Assembly (NCBI GenBank): GCA_033439295.1
Contig: JAVTLE010000004.1
Location: forward strand, 930,012 to 994,011
Direction: 5' to 3'
Origin: Deuterostichococcus epilithicus
Lineage: Eukaryota; Chlorophyta; Trebouxiophyceae; Prasiolales; Stichococcaceae
Length of the DNA stretch: 64,000 nt
Shown here piece after piece: positions 32,587 to 43,000 of this stretch. The notes beneath the pieces were generated by a model. It ran no database searches. It saw only the letters and a program-made list of their open reading frames with translations, and was not told the origin of the DNA. How positions within the stretch are numbered: position 1 is the stretch's first letter; each line of letters starts with the position of its first letter. The position numbers were made by a program, and so were the translations under genes.

Positions 32587-35406
32587 GGGGTGCCGGGCAG
32601 CGCTGCCCGGCGGCTGCAGCCGGAGGTGCTTGGCGGGGGGGCGGGAGCGCGGCGAAGCCAGCTGCTCCGCGGCTCCGCCGGAGAAGACGCCAGGGCGCTT
32701 CGGCGAGGCTGCGAGCGGGTCCGGCCGGCGGGGAGGCTGCGTCTCCTGCACCGCAGCCGGCGCGGCTGCCGCCGGCTGCTCGGCCNCNACCGTCCGCTCG
32801 GCTGCCGCCGCCGCGTCCGCCCCGCGCGGCTCGCGTGCTGACGGCTGTGCAGGCTGCCCATCGGACGCCCCTGGCGGCTGCTCTGCTGACTGCTGCTGTG
32901 GAGGCTGGTCGAGCGAGTTGGCGTCTGCTCCCAGGTGTAGCTGGCTCAGCTGCCGCCGCAGGGTGTTCGCGGCTCCCGCCGCCGCCGCCTCAGTGCCAGG
33001 GCCCCGCCCAGCGCCTCCCGCCACCGCCGCCTCCAGTGACCTGCCCTGCGGCGGCTGGCCGATCGGGCCCTCAAAAGGCGGGCGCTCCTCGTCCAGAGAG
33101 CCCAGCTTCCGCGGCGCAGGTGTGCTGATGGACAGGTTGGCGATCACAGAGCCGATGCTGGGCATACGGACGCCCGCGCCGTCGCTGGCGCTGCTGCCCA
33201 GCGAGTGGACGGCGGTGCTGCACTGCATCGTTTGAACGGAAGACATCAGCGGCCCTGGGGCTGGTTCAACCGCTGACGACTCCAGTTTCACTTTGAATAT
33301 TTCTACCAAAACACACCGCAGCTGGCTGGCACTGCAGGGTGCCGATATGTAGCCTTGGGGATGGCAGAGGCAGGTCGGCAGCTCCGCATGCGGCACACAT
33401 GCAACCCGCGAGCTGGTGCGCGGCGCCTGATGGCCGCTGACGCCTCGCTGATTCAAGCTGGCGCTGCTCGCTTGCACAAACAAGCTAGATCGACGAACCT
33501 CTGGCCTGATCCGGCAAGTCAGGAACCGACTCACTGCTGAGGCGCCCCCGGTCGAAGGGCGTGCCACCGAGTCCAGCGGCACCGCACCGTCCCCGTCATT
33601 CTCCCATGGCTCATCCAAGTCTGGGTACTCGTCCTCGTCATCCAGCTGCAGCCCTGGAAACCCTGTTACTCGAGCGTCTGGGCCGCCCGCCGCGGATTTG
33701 GCAGAGGATGCAGGGCTGCTGGGCTGAGCACCTGGCTCCCCCAGGCTGCAATGTACCGCTGGGCGCGGCGGCGGCGGCGACGCCGATGAGCAGCTCTCCT
33801 CGGCTTCCAGCGGCGCGGCGCCGTCACCATTAGCGAAGGCAGCCAGGGCCAGAGCCGCAGGCGCAGCGGCCTCGGGCGGCGAGCGCGGCTGTGTTGCGCG
33901 TTCGAGCTGCTGCCGCTGCTGCTGCGGCTGCTCGGTCGGCGCGGCTGCTGAAGCCTTTCCAGGCGTGGGGGCAGGCCCTGGCGTCATAATGAAGGGGCTG
34001 GTCACGCTGCTGCTACTGCTGCTGCCGCCGCAGCCGCCAAAGTCGCCCACGAGATTGCTGCTGCCATCGGCTGACGCTCCCGCCCCCGCCACCGCTGCCA
34101 CCTCTGCCGGTGCCTCGCCCAGGCGGTCTGCAGTCGCAGCTTGCGGGGCAGCAGCTGCGTTGCCAACCATGCCGCCATGGGTGTCGCCAGCGTTGCTGCC
34201 GCCAGCGGAGCCGGCGCTGCCTTCGCCACCGCTGCCGGCAGAGCTGCCCGAGGGCTGCTCCAGTATGGTGCTGATGCCGCCGCCCGGAGCGCCGCTACCG
34301 CCGGGAGCGCCGCTGCCACCTTCACCATTTGCTACCACGCCGGCGCCGCCTGCGACGGGACTGCCGCCGTCCGCCGGGACGGACGAGGGCGAGCCGGGCG
34401 CGCCGCTGGGGCTCAGGTGGGAGAGCTCCGACGAGCTGCTGCTGCGGCGGCCGCTCAGGTTGCGGCGCAGCTGGCGCCGCGGCCGCGCCATCAGCAAGGC
34501 GCTGGCCGCCGGCACATTGTTGACCAGCGTGTCGTCCGTGGCGGCGGACGCATTGTCCGGCAGCCCGGTGGACACAGAGGTGCCCGGCGTGGCGCCGGTG
34601 AAACCGCCCGCAGACGCCAGAAGTGCCGCATCTGGAGGCGAGCGACCGGACGCCATGCCGGCCTCCTCCCAGCCGGCGGCGCCCGATGCGTCCGAGAAGG
34701 CGCTCGAGCCGGCACGGCGATGATCAACGCCGGAAAAGACCGCCGCCAGCTCGCCCGAGGGCGCCGGCGGCAGCGTCACGTCCGTCGCCACAGACGGGTT
34801 GCTGCCCAGGCCGGTCGACAACGACGCCGCCGGCGTAGGCGTCATCAACGCGCCGGCGCCGCCGCCTGCATCCAGCGGCGGCACAGCACGCGGCGCGGCA
34901 GCAAAGCCGCCTCCATCACCTCCGGACGGCGATAAAAGCGCGAATTGGCCGGCCTGGATGGTGCTGTCCGTCGCGGGGGAGCCTCCTGAGTGCAGCCCAG
35001 TGGTCACGGACTGTGAGAACGCTGTGAGTGTCCGCGCGGCACGGGGGATGTCGACGGCCATGGCCGCAAAGGGTGACGGCTTTGGGGCTTCGCCTGGCGC
35101 AGCAGCTCCTCCTGGCAGCGCCGCTGCAGCTTCTGTGCCTGGCGCTGCATCTGCTGCTGGCGATGCGTTTGCTGTTGTGTCGTTGTCATCAGCGGCGTGC
35201 TGCGAGCTGGGAGGCAGTTGCGCCACAGGCCCAGAAGCTGAGACGCTGCCGCCGCTGCTTGTTTCTGGTCGGTCCTCACGTGCTCTTGCTGCAGCCGCAT
35301 CATGTGCTGCGGCATTGTAAGCGAGTGACGCGGCAGTGAGCGGATGCGTGTCGACGCCCTCCTCCTGATCTTGCGGGCTCTCGCCCGCTGCTGAGCCTTT
35401 CGGCAT
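27001..35406 (-). CDS. MON1: MON1 vacuolar fusion protein with giant N-terminal extension
   Basis: MON1 pairs with CCZ1 as the guanine-nucleotide exchange factor that activates Rab7 on late endosomes and vacuoles. Exons: 33535-35406, 32374-33222, 31983-32150, 31304-31757, 30720-30834, 30203-30396, 29731-29870, 29361-29501, 28570-28761, 28117-28311, 27597-27842, 27001-27102, about 1555 codons. Core marks in order: RHFFILTHAG, KPLFTRHGEEGALASF, LVVMAQRGPLLLVATSA, IDRLFARNPRYD, LHPSDLLLLATFL, MCPVCLPRLDPGAFLHAY, LRHFVYHVPARRQYLSP and GPEFVLYA. Plant MON1 is about 600 residues; here some 960 low-complexity Ser/Gly/Ala/Pro residues come first. Exons 32374-33222 and 31983-32150 join in phase to the conserved core, which supports one gene, but transcripts must confirm it. 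An alternative start is at 35508. GC donors follow 31304 and 29361. Ns at 27748, 32786 and 32788 fall inside exons. Confidence 0.88.
27175..27240 (-). repeat. Copy of the 5' edge of the last MON1 exon
   Basis: Minus strand reads VLAPVVARAAALDAC against VLEPLVAKAAALDAC at the real exon (27001-27102). It lies just upstream in transcription order and keeps an AG before it. It is the best-preserved copy seen and lacks the final 18 codons of the gene. Confidence 0.85.
28533..28546. repeat. Telomere-like motif near a donor
   Basis: GTAGGGTTTAAGGG lies about 25 bases inside the intron from the donor of minus-strand exon 28570-28761. Confidence 0.4.
29920..29996 (-). repeat. Degraded copy of the 5' edge of MON1 exon 29731-29870
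   Basis: Plus-strand GCAGCATTGGCCCCCTGCCC (plus a CACAG...CGGGCAGC end) matches GCAGCACCGGCCCTGTGCCC (plus CACTG...GGGGCAGC) at 29850-29885. Upstream in transcription order. Confidence 0.8.
30899..30961 (-). repeat. Degraded copy 1 of the 5' edge of MON1 exon 30720-30834
   Basis: Plus-strand CCATGCCGCATAAAGCAGCG then GCTCGCCTG matches CCATGCCGCGTGAATAGCGG then CTTGCCTG at the real edge. A one-base length difference after the Pro codon breaks the frame. Confidence 0.85.
31107..31150 (-). repeat. Degraded copy 2 of the 5' edge of MON1 exon 30720-30834
   Basis: Plus-strand GTGCCGCGTGAACAGCAGGA then TGCCTGAGCTTGCCTGCGA is a second, more diverged copy of the same exon edge in the same intron. 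The minus strand still reads LLFTRHG. Confidence 0.75.
32548..32585. repeat. (CTG/CAG)n tract encoding poly-Ala in MON1
   Basis: About twelve CTG units on the plus strand. In the MON1 frame on the minus strand they encode a run of Ala residues in the N-terminal extension. Confidence 0.85.
34515..35018 (-). repeat. Three imperfect protein repeats in the MON1 extension
   Basis: The minus-strand frame contains SVTTGLHSGGSPATDSTI, SLSTGLGSNPSVATDVTL and SVSTGLPDNASAATDDTL, roughly 200-250 bp apart. The shared core is TGL...S.ATD.T. Confidence 0.75.
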
Positions 35407-36083
35407 GCCGGGCTGCCGCTGACATGCCCCTGCGTGTCTGCTGACGATATGCTCCGCTTCGGAGCCTGCGCAGTGGCGGTGTGCACTGTAACTCGGTGGC
35501 GGGATCATGACACGGTTAGTCAATGATGGAGGGAACAACGACCGATCAGCATCCGAAGCACAGATTGTGCACAAGCACGGACGGCTCTTGGTTTGATGTT
35601 CCAGGATGCGAGCTGACCTGACTTTGAGGCAAGTTTTGCCGGCCTGGCACGTCCTGGTCTCGCTCACGATGCCAGGATGGATATCACTCAAGGCATCTGT
35701 GTCACACACGTGCAGGTATCAGGCGAGTGTTGGCATGGGCATGTTGACGACCCAGTGCTCACAAGCCCTTCTTAACTGTAAATCTACCATATAATTACGG
35801 CTGTCCTCCCTCTTCCCCTGTGATTACTTAACACCTTTGGATCTGCGGTCGCGCTGTCCGTCCAGTCTCCAGTGGCAATTCGTGCCGGAGTAGCGCGTTT
35901 CAGGGCGGCACATAACACTGTAACAGCATTGAGCCAAATATCGAACTTGAAGCACCATACGACCCGCAAGCTGCCGCGCAACTGTCCAGAGGCCAAGCCT
36001 GTCTGCAGGTGCAGTGTCTTCCGGCGCCACCACCAGGCTCAGTCCGGCTCATTCCGCCACCACAGCAGGCGAGTGCGGCCATC
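35407..36083. promoter_or_regulatory. Divergent promoter region, MON1 / CBSX
   Basis: About 680 bp between the predicted MON1 start (minus) and the CBSX start (plus). The MON1 frame stays open to 35709, so part may be 5' UTR or extra N-terminus. The AT-rich block near 35780-35835 is a candidate core. No element was identified firmly. Confidence 0.4.
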
Positions 36084-37973
36084 ATGGCACACATGACAGC
36101 TGCAGCGCACGGCATCAGCACATCTGCCAGCCTGCAGCGGTCTCGCAGCCAGCAGCACACGCCCGACCTCAGGCCAGCACACTTCCTGAGCGGCAGCTCG
36201 CGCCCCAGCGCAGCCGTCCAGCACAGCCGCAGGGCGGCATGGCAGCGTCGTGGCGGTGCTTCGCATAGCCGCACGCAGCCCATCGCGTTTTCGAACGTCG
36301 AGTCGCCCCCGTCTCCGATGGTGAGGAGAGGCGTGTGAGGGTCTCGCATAAGCCTGCATTTGCGGCCTATGTTGGCTGCAGCCATCTCCTCTTCATACCA
36401 GTTGCAATGCAAGTTTGTAACGTTCAACATTTGACGTGGCGCGTTGACCATCACCCGAACAACAGACGCCTGTCTTCTCAAGTCAGCTGGGCTGGGCTTA
36501 GACCCGTTTTCAGGCAGCCGAGCGTCTTTACAGCCCGAGCATTCATCCGGCTACTCACTGATGTCGAGGTCATCGCATCTGATGTGGCATATCACGACTC
36601 GCAGACTGAGACGGTGGCGGACGTCATGACGCGTGGAGCCATCCACTGCGTGCACCCAGACACCAGCGTCGACCAGGGTGAGCGTTGTATGCGTTGGGTA
36701 CTGTTCTCCCCTTTGCTCCTCTCACCTGCTGCTCACCACAGCTGCAGTCACCGCTTACAGGCTCTGCACGAGCACCTGCAGTGGCACGCGCTGAATGAGG
36801 CGTGCTGCTGCACTGCATGCATTCGTCACTGCAGCTTACCGCTAACACAGCATCACCGAGCGCCTTTGTTTGATGCTTTGTGTTCGTTTCTCACCGCAGC
36901 GCTGGAGCTGCTGGTCAGCAACGCAGTCACGGGCATGCCAGTGCTTGATGACGATGGCAAGGTGGTGGGCGTGGTCTCGGACTACGACCTGCTGTCGCTG
37001 GAGGGCATCGCGGACAAGGCGCAGGAGGGCACCGACATGTTCCCGGAGCTGTCCATGGAGTGGAACACCTTCCGCGCGGTCCAGCGCCTCATCTCGAAAA
37101 ACGCTGGAAAGACGTGAGCGTCCTTTTTGCCCTACTGTGTGGCCCGTGCCGTTGCCATCCTTTAGTGGGCGCAGACTCTTCAGGGAGCGTCAAATTTACC
37201 TGCCGTCGGACACTGGACGTTGCGGCAGTGCCGAGATGGCAGCGTCGCGTCGGCGAGCGGCACTATCAGCTTGGTCAGGATTGGCAGGAGCAAGCTTACA
37301 GCAGAGACTTGAGGACTTCGCTATTGCGCGACCACAGTGTGTCTGGGGTTGTTTTGTCCTGTTGTGAGCAGCTCAGAAGGCGCAGCAAACACTGCTGATC
37401 TGCATGGTGATTCGCTTTCGCTGTACACCTACTTTACTAAGCCAAATCCTGCAAGTCGCTGACGTGATGAAGGATCGTTGTTCTCTTTAGCGAAATACTC
37501 TGCAATCTCCTGAAACCTGTTGCTGCCTCGCTGCAGGGTGGCGGACGTGATGACGGAGGAGCCACTGGTGGTGCGCCCGGAAACCAACATGGCCGCCGCC
37601 GCCAAGATCCTGCTCGACCAAAAGGTACGCTTGTGACACTTGGATGCTGATGGGTGGATCGGAGCTCATCCTGCACTTTCACTGGTTGTCGTGTCTCTTG
37701 GCAGAAGCTTTGAGCTGGAGCCTCCAGGGGGAAGAGGGATTGGCTAGCGGCTCCGCAGCATACATGAACCCGCGACCGACCATCAGAAACACTGCCCAAG
37801 GTCGCAAGCGCTACCTCAGCGGTCCATGCAGCGCCTGAATATCATGTTGTCCCGAACTGCAGGTCCGTCGGCTGCCGGTGGTGGATGAGGCAGGACGGTT
37901 GTTGGGCATCTTCACCCGCCGCGATGTCATCAAGGCGGCGCTGACAGCGCGCAAGGCAGCGCAGGGCCTCTGA
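36084..37973 (+). CDS. Plastid CBS-domain pair protein (CBSX1/2-like)
   Basis: Two CBS domains forming one Bateman module that binds adenine nucleotides. In plants, plastid CBSX proteins modulate thioredoxins; that role is carried over by family. Five exons give 240 codons: 36084-36320, 36605-36677, 36900-37113, 37537-37624, 37863-37973. Exon 1 (79 codons) is Ser/Arg/Gln/His-rich with few acids, as in a transit peptide. CBS1 starts TVADVMTRGAIHCVHPDTSV and runs through AVTGMPVLDDDGKVVGVVSD; CBS2 starts VADVMTEEPLVVRPETNMAA and ends VRRLPVVDEAGRLLGIFTRR. The SDYDLL and TRRDVI ends match the usual nucleotide-binding (S/T)x(x)D motifs. The ~45-residue insert within CBS1-CBS2 (LEGIADKAQEGTDMFPE) is typical of CBSX1/2. 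Complete, with no breaks. Confidence 0.92.
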
Positions 37974-38452
37974 AAGGCTGGCAAATTGCTCACTGGCACT
38001 CCAGTTGGCTGCTGCTGCTGCTGCCAGATGGTGCTGCGCGCTGCAAGCTGGGCAGAAACACTGAAGCCAGCAACGACACGAATGGCAAAGGTATGTGTGT
38101 TGATAAACTCAGATTCCAGTCGGAATTTGGCGACTCTGCGGGCATCTGGATCGTGTACATCCTAGCAGCGTTTAGGATCATTTGTAGAAAGCGTAGGTAG
38201 CAACAGGCACCGCCCGTAGCTGCCATTGATACTGCTAACCCATCGAGGACAGGTACAGGCAGAGACATGTGCTTTGTGGGTGAATGGCTATATTCTTTTA
38301 GCACTCGGTTTGTAAACACCCCGATGACGAGCCAAACCAATTGCATAGCAGCGGCTTCATGAGCTCGTGTGGATCACGAATGGTGTCGCCGACTCCTGAG
38401 AGACTATCGGTCGACAGTCTCGGATTTTGCTGAGCACTGCAGCCCGCCATGC
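37974..38452. other. Convergent intergenic region, CBSX / HR-like gene
   Basis: 3' flanks of two convergent genes. A short CTG-rich run at 38010-38024 is the only repeat. Nothing coding was seen. Confidence 0.6.
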
Positions 38453-39743
38453 TCATGCCAGCTTGATTCTCGATTGCCTCGTCGACACAAAGATGAGCAG
38501 GGCGCCAAACAGTGCCTGCGCCAGACACAGCATGCATGGCATTCGAGTCGTGGTTGACGGTGGTGGGCAGTACTGACAGCCAGTACCATCTGAGCACTTG
38601 GCGAAGAATGCCTGCACACAGCCTTGTGACGCCAAACATGCAAAGAATGGCATGCGCGAACCAGGTTCTTGAAGAACTGTATCATGTCGGTGATCTGCAC
38701 GTCCACATGGATTCCCGTCAACATCCTGTGCCGGCAGTGCTTGCAGCAGACCTGGCAAACATATGTTGAATACAGATCCTTTACAAGCCTACCTGCTCCT
38801 CGGAGCCCTCCTTCAAATCCCAGAAGTTGTGCATTACGGGCGTCACGGACGCCAGGAACAGGATCTGCATTGCACACAGTTATCATTTGCATCAGGACAC
38901 ACGCATTTGCCTCAGGACACACGCCCATGGGCCGAGCCGTTTCTCAACCAGACGCTCGGCGCAGTGTCACTGGAGCACGCTGCCTGCGCTGCCTGACAAG
39001 TTGGCCTGACGAACCGCTCGCAGCAGGCACACAGCATGCGATAGGACCGGAGCATGAGTGCGCACCAGCAGCCAGGCGCCGAGCCGGGATCCCAGCACAA
39101 ACAGCACGCCGCCCGCCAGCTCCAGGAAGATGGCGCCGCCGAGCGCGTACACGTAGAAGGACTGCGAGAAGAGATGATGATCAGTCGAAAGAGATGATTC
39201 TGAAGCTGGGCCATCGGTCCAGCCAATGCTGCGCAGCACTGACGGCCAACTCACATGAGGGCCAGAACGGAGCCGGCCCAACCGGAGCGCACAGCCAGCA
39301 GGAGGCCTGCTTTGACGACCAAGGCTGTGCAAAGGCCGCCCCTCCCTACCTTGGGCACGTTCAGCGACTGGCCGGCGAACTTCTCGATGCCGGCCAGCGC
39401 CTGGTCCAGCTTGGGAGCCATGAAGTCCATGGTCGGGCCGCCGGTCGACAGGTTGAAGGTGCTCAGCTTCTGGGCGCCGCTGCGCGCATGGCCGAGCAGC
39501 GCAGGGCGTCAGAAAGGGCCACGCACGGCCAGTGGTCTGGGCCCCCCGCTAGTCTGCCAGGACGTAGGACCAGATAACATGAAACACAGCGCAGCGCGCG
39601 GCAATGGCGGACAGGCATGCATGCAAGGCTGGCATGGTTCCCCCTCCATTGTGCAACCAACTGCGGATGCAACACGCAGCAGCGCACCTGCTCAGGAACA
39701 GAAACGCGAACAGCAGACGCCCTGTGACGTTCACCAATCCCAT
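38453..39743 (-). CDS. HR-like lesion-inducing protein family (small DoxX-like membrane protein)
   Basis: Small integral membrane protein related to plant HR-like lesion-inducing proteins, whose biochemical role is unknown. Six short exons join in phase to 149 codons: 39688-39743, 39350-39479, 39066-39161, 38793-38864, 38662-38694, 38453-38515. Family order is preserved: an N-terminal hydrophobic segment (MGLVNVTGRLLFAFLFLS), a soluble loop with GGPTMDFMAPKLD and NVPK, a membrane helix ALGGAIFLELAGGVLFVLGS, then SVTPVMHNFWDL, ITDMIQFFKNL and a last helix ALFGALLIFV followed by a basic tail. Length fits the family (about 155). One exon is only 33 bp. The start Met opens the first membrane segment. 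The minus-strand start faces the PP2C start 303 bp away. Confidence 0.9.
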
Positions 39744-40046
39744 GGTGACAAAAAAGGACTGTCACCGACGTGCTAGGCGTGCGATGCAAGTGGTTGGATC
39801 AGGTTTTCACAGCTAGCTCGAGACTCACACCGCAATTGGCCAATTGCCCGCCGCAACACCGCTGCGAGCTGCAACAGAATGAACTGTGACTATGTATCCG
39901 CTGCTGTGCTAAACCCTGCATTTCACCCTGGACTCCGTACTTGGCAAGAAAAGAAGTAACCCGCACCTGCGCTGTGGAGTAATGTTCCTGTGCACACAAA
40001 AAGGCAGTGAGACCATCTTGCTTTGGCATGCGTAGTTTGCCATGGG
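39744..40046. promoter_or_regulatory. Bidirectional promoter region, HR-like gene / PP2C
   Basis: Only 303 bp separate divergent start codons, so this is a compact shared promoter. No TATA box stands out. The poly-T and AT-rich stretch near 39945-39960 and a GAATGAACTGTGAC block are the only composition changes. Confidence 0.5.
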
Positions 40047-43000
40047 ATGCCGGACGAGCGAGAGCTGAGCCGAATGGCCGAGGAGCCTGACTCGGAAACC
40101 ATCAGCAGTTCCAACCGAAGGGTTGTATCTACAAGCTTCCCCAGGTGAGGCGTCGTGGTTGCTGCTCCTGTGATGCGGGGCGGGCTGCGGTGCGCCTTGG
40201 CTGACGGGCCCCGCCCGGGAAGGCGGGCCTGCCTGAGATGTATCTGTGACACCTGGGTGAGCTCGCTCCGCCTGCTGCCCGCAGCACGCAGCCCGCCGGC
40301 AGCAAGCGGGCGAGGGAGGCAGCAGAGGCGGAGGCCGTGAGCATCGACGCGCCGGGCAAGGAGGGCAGCTACGAGGTTTGGGCTCGCGAGGTGCTGAGAG
40401 CAGAGGCAGAGCAGTCAGCCTTGCTGCAGCGTGCGCGGTCCGCGGAGCTGCGGCAGGAGTCAGCGGGATACACGATCAACTCCGCAGCGACACGCCCGCC
40501 AGGTGAGCGCTTCTGGGTCGCCGCTGCTGGGTGGGACGCTCCTTCTCGCCTAATAGCAGACGTCACGCTTGGGGACGGGGCGCCCAGCCGGCGCAGGCAA
40601 GGCTTTGAGCGAGTCTTTCCTTCGCTCTTGCCCCGATCGCGGTGACGGAGGGGCTGTGTTGGCGCGATGCCCAGGGCTTCGACCGTGTACTGCTCGCGGG
40701 CCTGGCGCTGCAGGCGCCCAAGGGCCTTGCTTATATAAATTTTCCGGCCTCAGGCCGGCTGCAGTGGTGCGGCTGGCCTGGGACCTGGGCTTCAGAAAGC
40801 ATCTCGCTGCGCGATCAGGCGGTCTGCAGCCAGGCCGCGGAGGGCTTCGGCCCGAGTGTGCCGTTGCGCGACTGCAAAGCGTAGCAAAAAGGGGTTGGTG
40901 TCCGGAAGCCCGGTCAGCGAGTGCGGCCCACCCTCTGGCGTCGCTACGGGGGGCAATTGGTGATTTTCGGCGGCAAGAGAGAGAATGTTTGCCGTCGTAT
41001 GGACACGGCTGCCGCGTGCCAGCGCCCTGATTCGAGCTGCTCTGACTGCGCTGCCCAGCCGACGCTGTCGCTGCCTACGGCCCACGCTGTCGTCCGACTG
41101 GGCCCCAGTGTTTGCCAAAGCCGTCGTTCTGCTCGACCGGCTGCAGCGGCCCTCTGCTCCGTGCAGCCAGTCGTGCAGGTGGGATGCCGAGGTTTTCTGC
41201 CGTCTGGCCGAGGCAAGAGCCCGGCGGAGGCAGCATGACGGTTTCATCACCTGCAGTAGGCTGTTTAGCACTATCTAGGAGCAGCTCGCCCTGCTACAAC
41301 CCACAAGGCCATGCTTCGCTGGTACACATCACTAGTTTTCAAGTGCTGTCCTTTCCGTTCAGCCTGTACCTTCGCGTGCTGCTGTTCGGGGAATACCCCT
41401 GGCCCTTTCATGGCTGCAGCACGGAGCCGAGGCCCTGGCACCCTGCCTCACCACTGGTGCTGAACGGAACCTCCCTGCGACGGGACATTGATGGCCACCT
41501 GGTGAACCCCCCCCAAGCATTGCAGCAGCGCCTGAGCGCGCCGATCCGTGCTCCCCTGCAGGCTCTCCAGCAGACAGCTCCGCCGCAAAAGCGGCATTGA
41601 GCCTCTCGGAGGAGCGCTCTGNGCAGACGGNCGNACNGCACACNGCGGGCCNGAGCGCCAGCGACGACTCCGCATCGCCCGAGGCCAGCCTGGCAGACAC
41701 AGCGGTGCAGCAACTGCACCGGTCGCTGCGGCAGCGTGACACACAGCCGCCGCCCGCCGGCACGGCAGCGCCAACGGAGGACCCCCAGCAGCCGGCGCAC
41801 CCGGCGGCGGCGGCCCGATAGCGGCCCCACCGGCGGCGCCCCGCCGCCCGCGGCCTCACCCGCCCAGGCCAAGCAGGCGCACGCGGCAGGCGCCATGGCG
41901 GCGCCACCCCAAGCCTCTGCCCGCTTCTGCCCGCCGCACGGCGCAAAGGCCATCTGCGGCCGCCGCGCCCGCATGGAGGACGCGTACACCGCGGTGCCCT
42001 TCCTGCTGGAGGTGCCCATGCCCGGNGGCGGCCTGAGCCTGGAGGAGCTGGTCCCGCCACGCATCGCGACGCACGTCAAGTCCGCATCCGGCTCTGACAC
42101 CCAAGACTCTGACGGCGAGTCGGAGGCGCCGGCGGCGAGCGAGCCGAGCTCCACGGCTGGCGGCCCCGCGCCGGCCGGCAGCCCGCCCGCAATGGACGCG
42201 CTGCACTTTTTCGGCGTCTTCGACGGCCACGGCGGCGCGGAGGCCGCGCTGCACTGCGCCCGCACCCTGCACGAGCGCATCGCCGAGGCGCTGAACCTGC
42301 GGTCCGCCGCCGCGCGCCCGCGGGCGACAGCTTTGCCGCCAGCATGCAGGCGACGGTGCCCGGCGCCGCCGCGACCGCGAAGCGCCGCTTTAGCGGCTGC
42401 CAAGGCGCCGCCGCCGCAGCCGCGCAAGTCGGGCGAAGCTGGCGACGAGGCCTTCAGCGGCGCGGGTGCGCAACTGCTGGCTATGCATTGTTGCTAGCCT
42501 CCTCACGCGTGCATGCAACTTGACCAGAGTCCGTCATGACGAGATGTGCGCGCCAACCAGGCCTCTACTCTACTGCTGTGCCGGGCCTTGGGTCGCGGAC
42601 ATTAACTCTGCCATCTGAAGCAGCAGTGTCCCCTGGAGCTGTATTGTGCTCTACCGCTGGTGCCGCCGACCGGTCGAACGACGCACCCACCGAAGCAGGC
42701 AGCCTGGCCTCTGACTGCCGCACATCTCACGGTGCTTCAGGCTCCGACTTCATGGAAATGGATGTGCTGGACGCGCACCTGGACAGCGTGACGCGCGGCG
42801 AGGCGTGCGACGTCAACCACTTTGACAGCGCCTTCACCAACGCGTTCCTCAAGACCGACGAGGAGTTCGGCAAGGTGCGTGAAAGAGACAACGGACGAGA
42901 GATTAATACCTGTTATCTTGGCAGACCATGCATGGCAGCACAGGGGATGGCAGCGCAGGACACGGCTGCTGCCCGCCTGGTCCCCCCAGCCTGCGAGGGT

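Noticed and set aside
32164-35709. A single 1181-codon minus-strand open frame as a stand-alone gene
   Set aside because: Its end contains a consensus donor in phase with further exons leading into the MON1 core, and it contains a good internal intron (33223-33534). It reads better as the MON1 N-terminus.
38880-38930. Short direct repeat of CAGGACACACGC
   Set aside because: A simple 20-bp tandem duplication in an intron, unrelated to an exon edge and without further structure.
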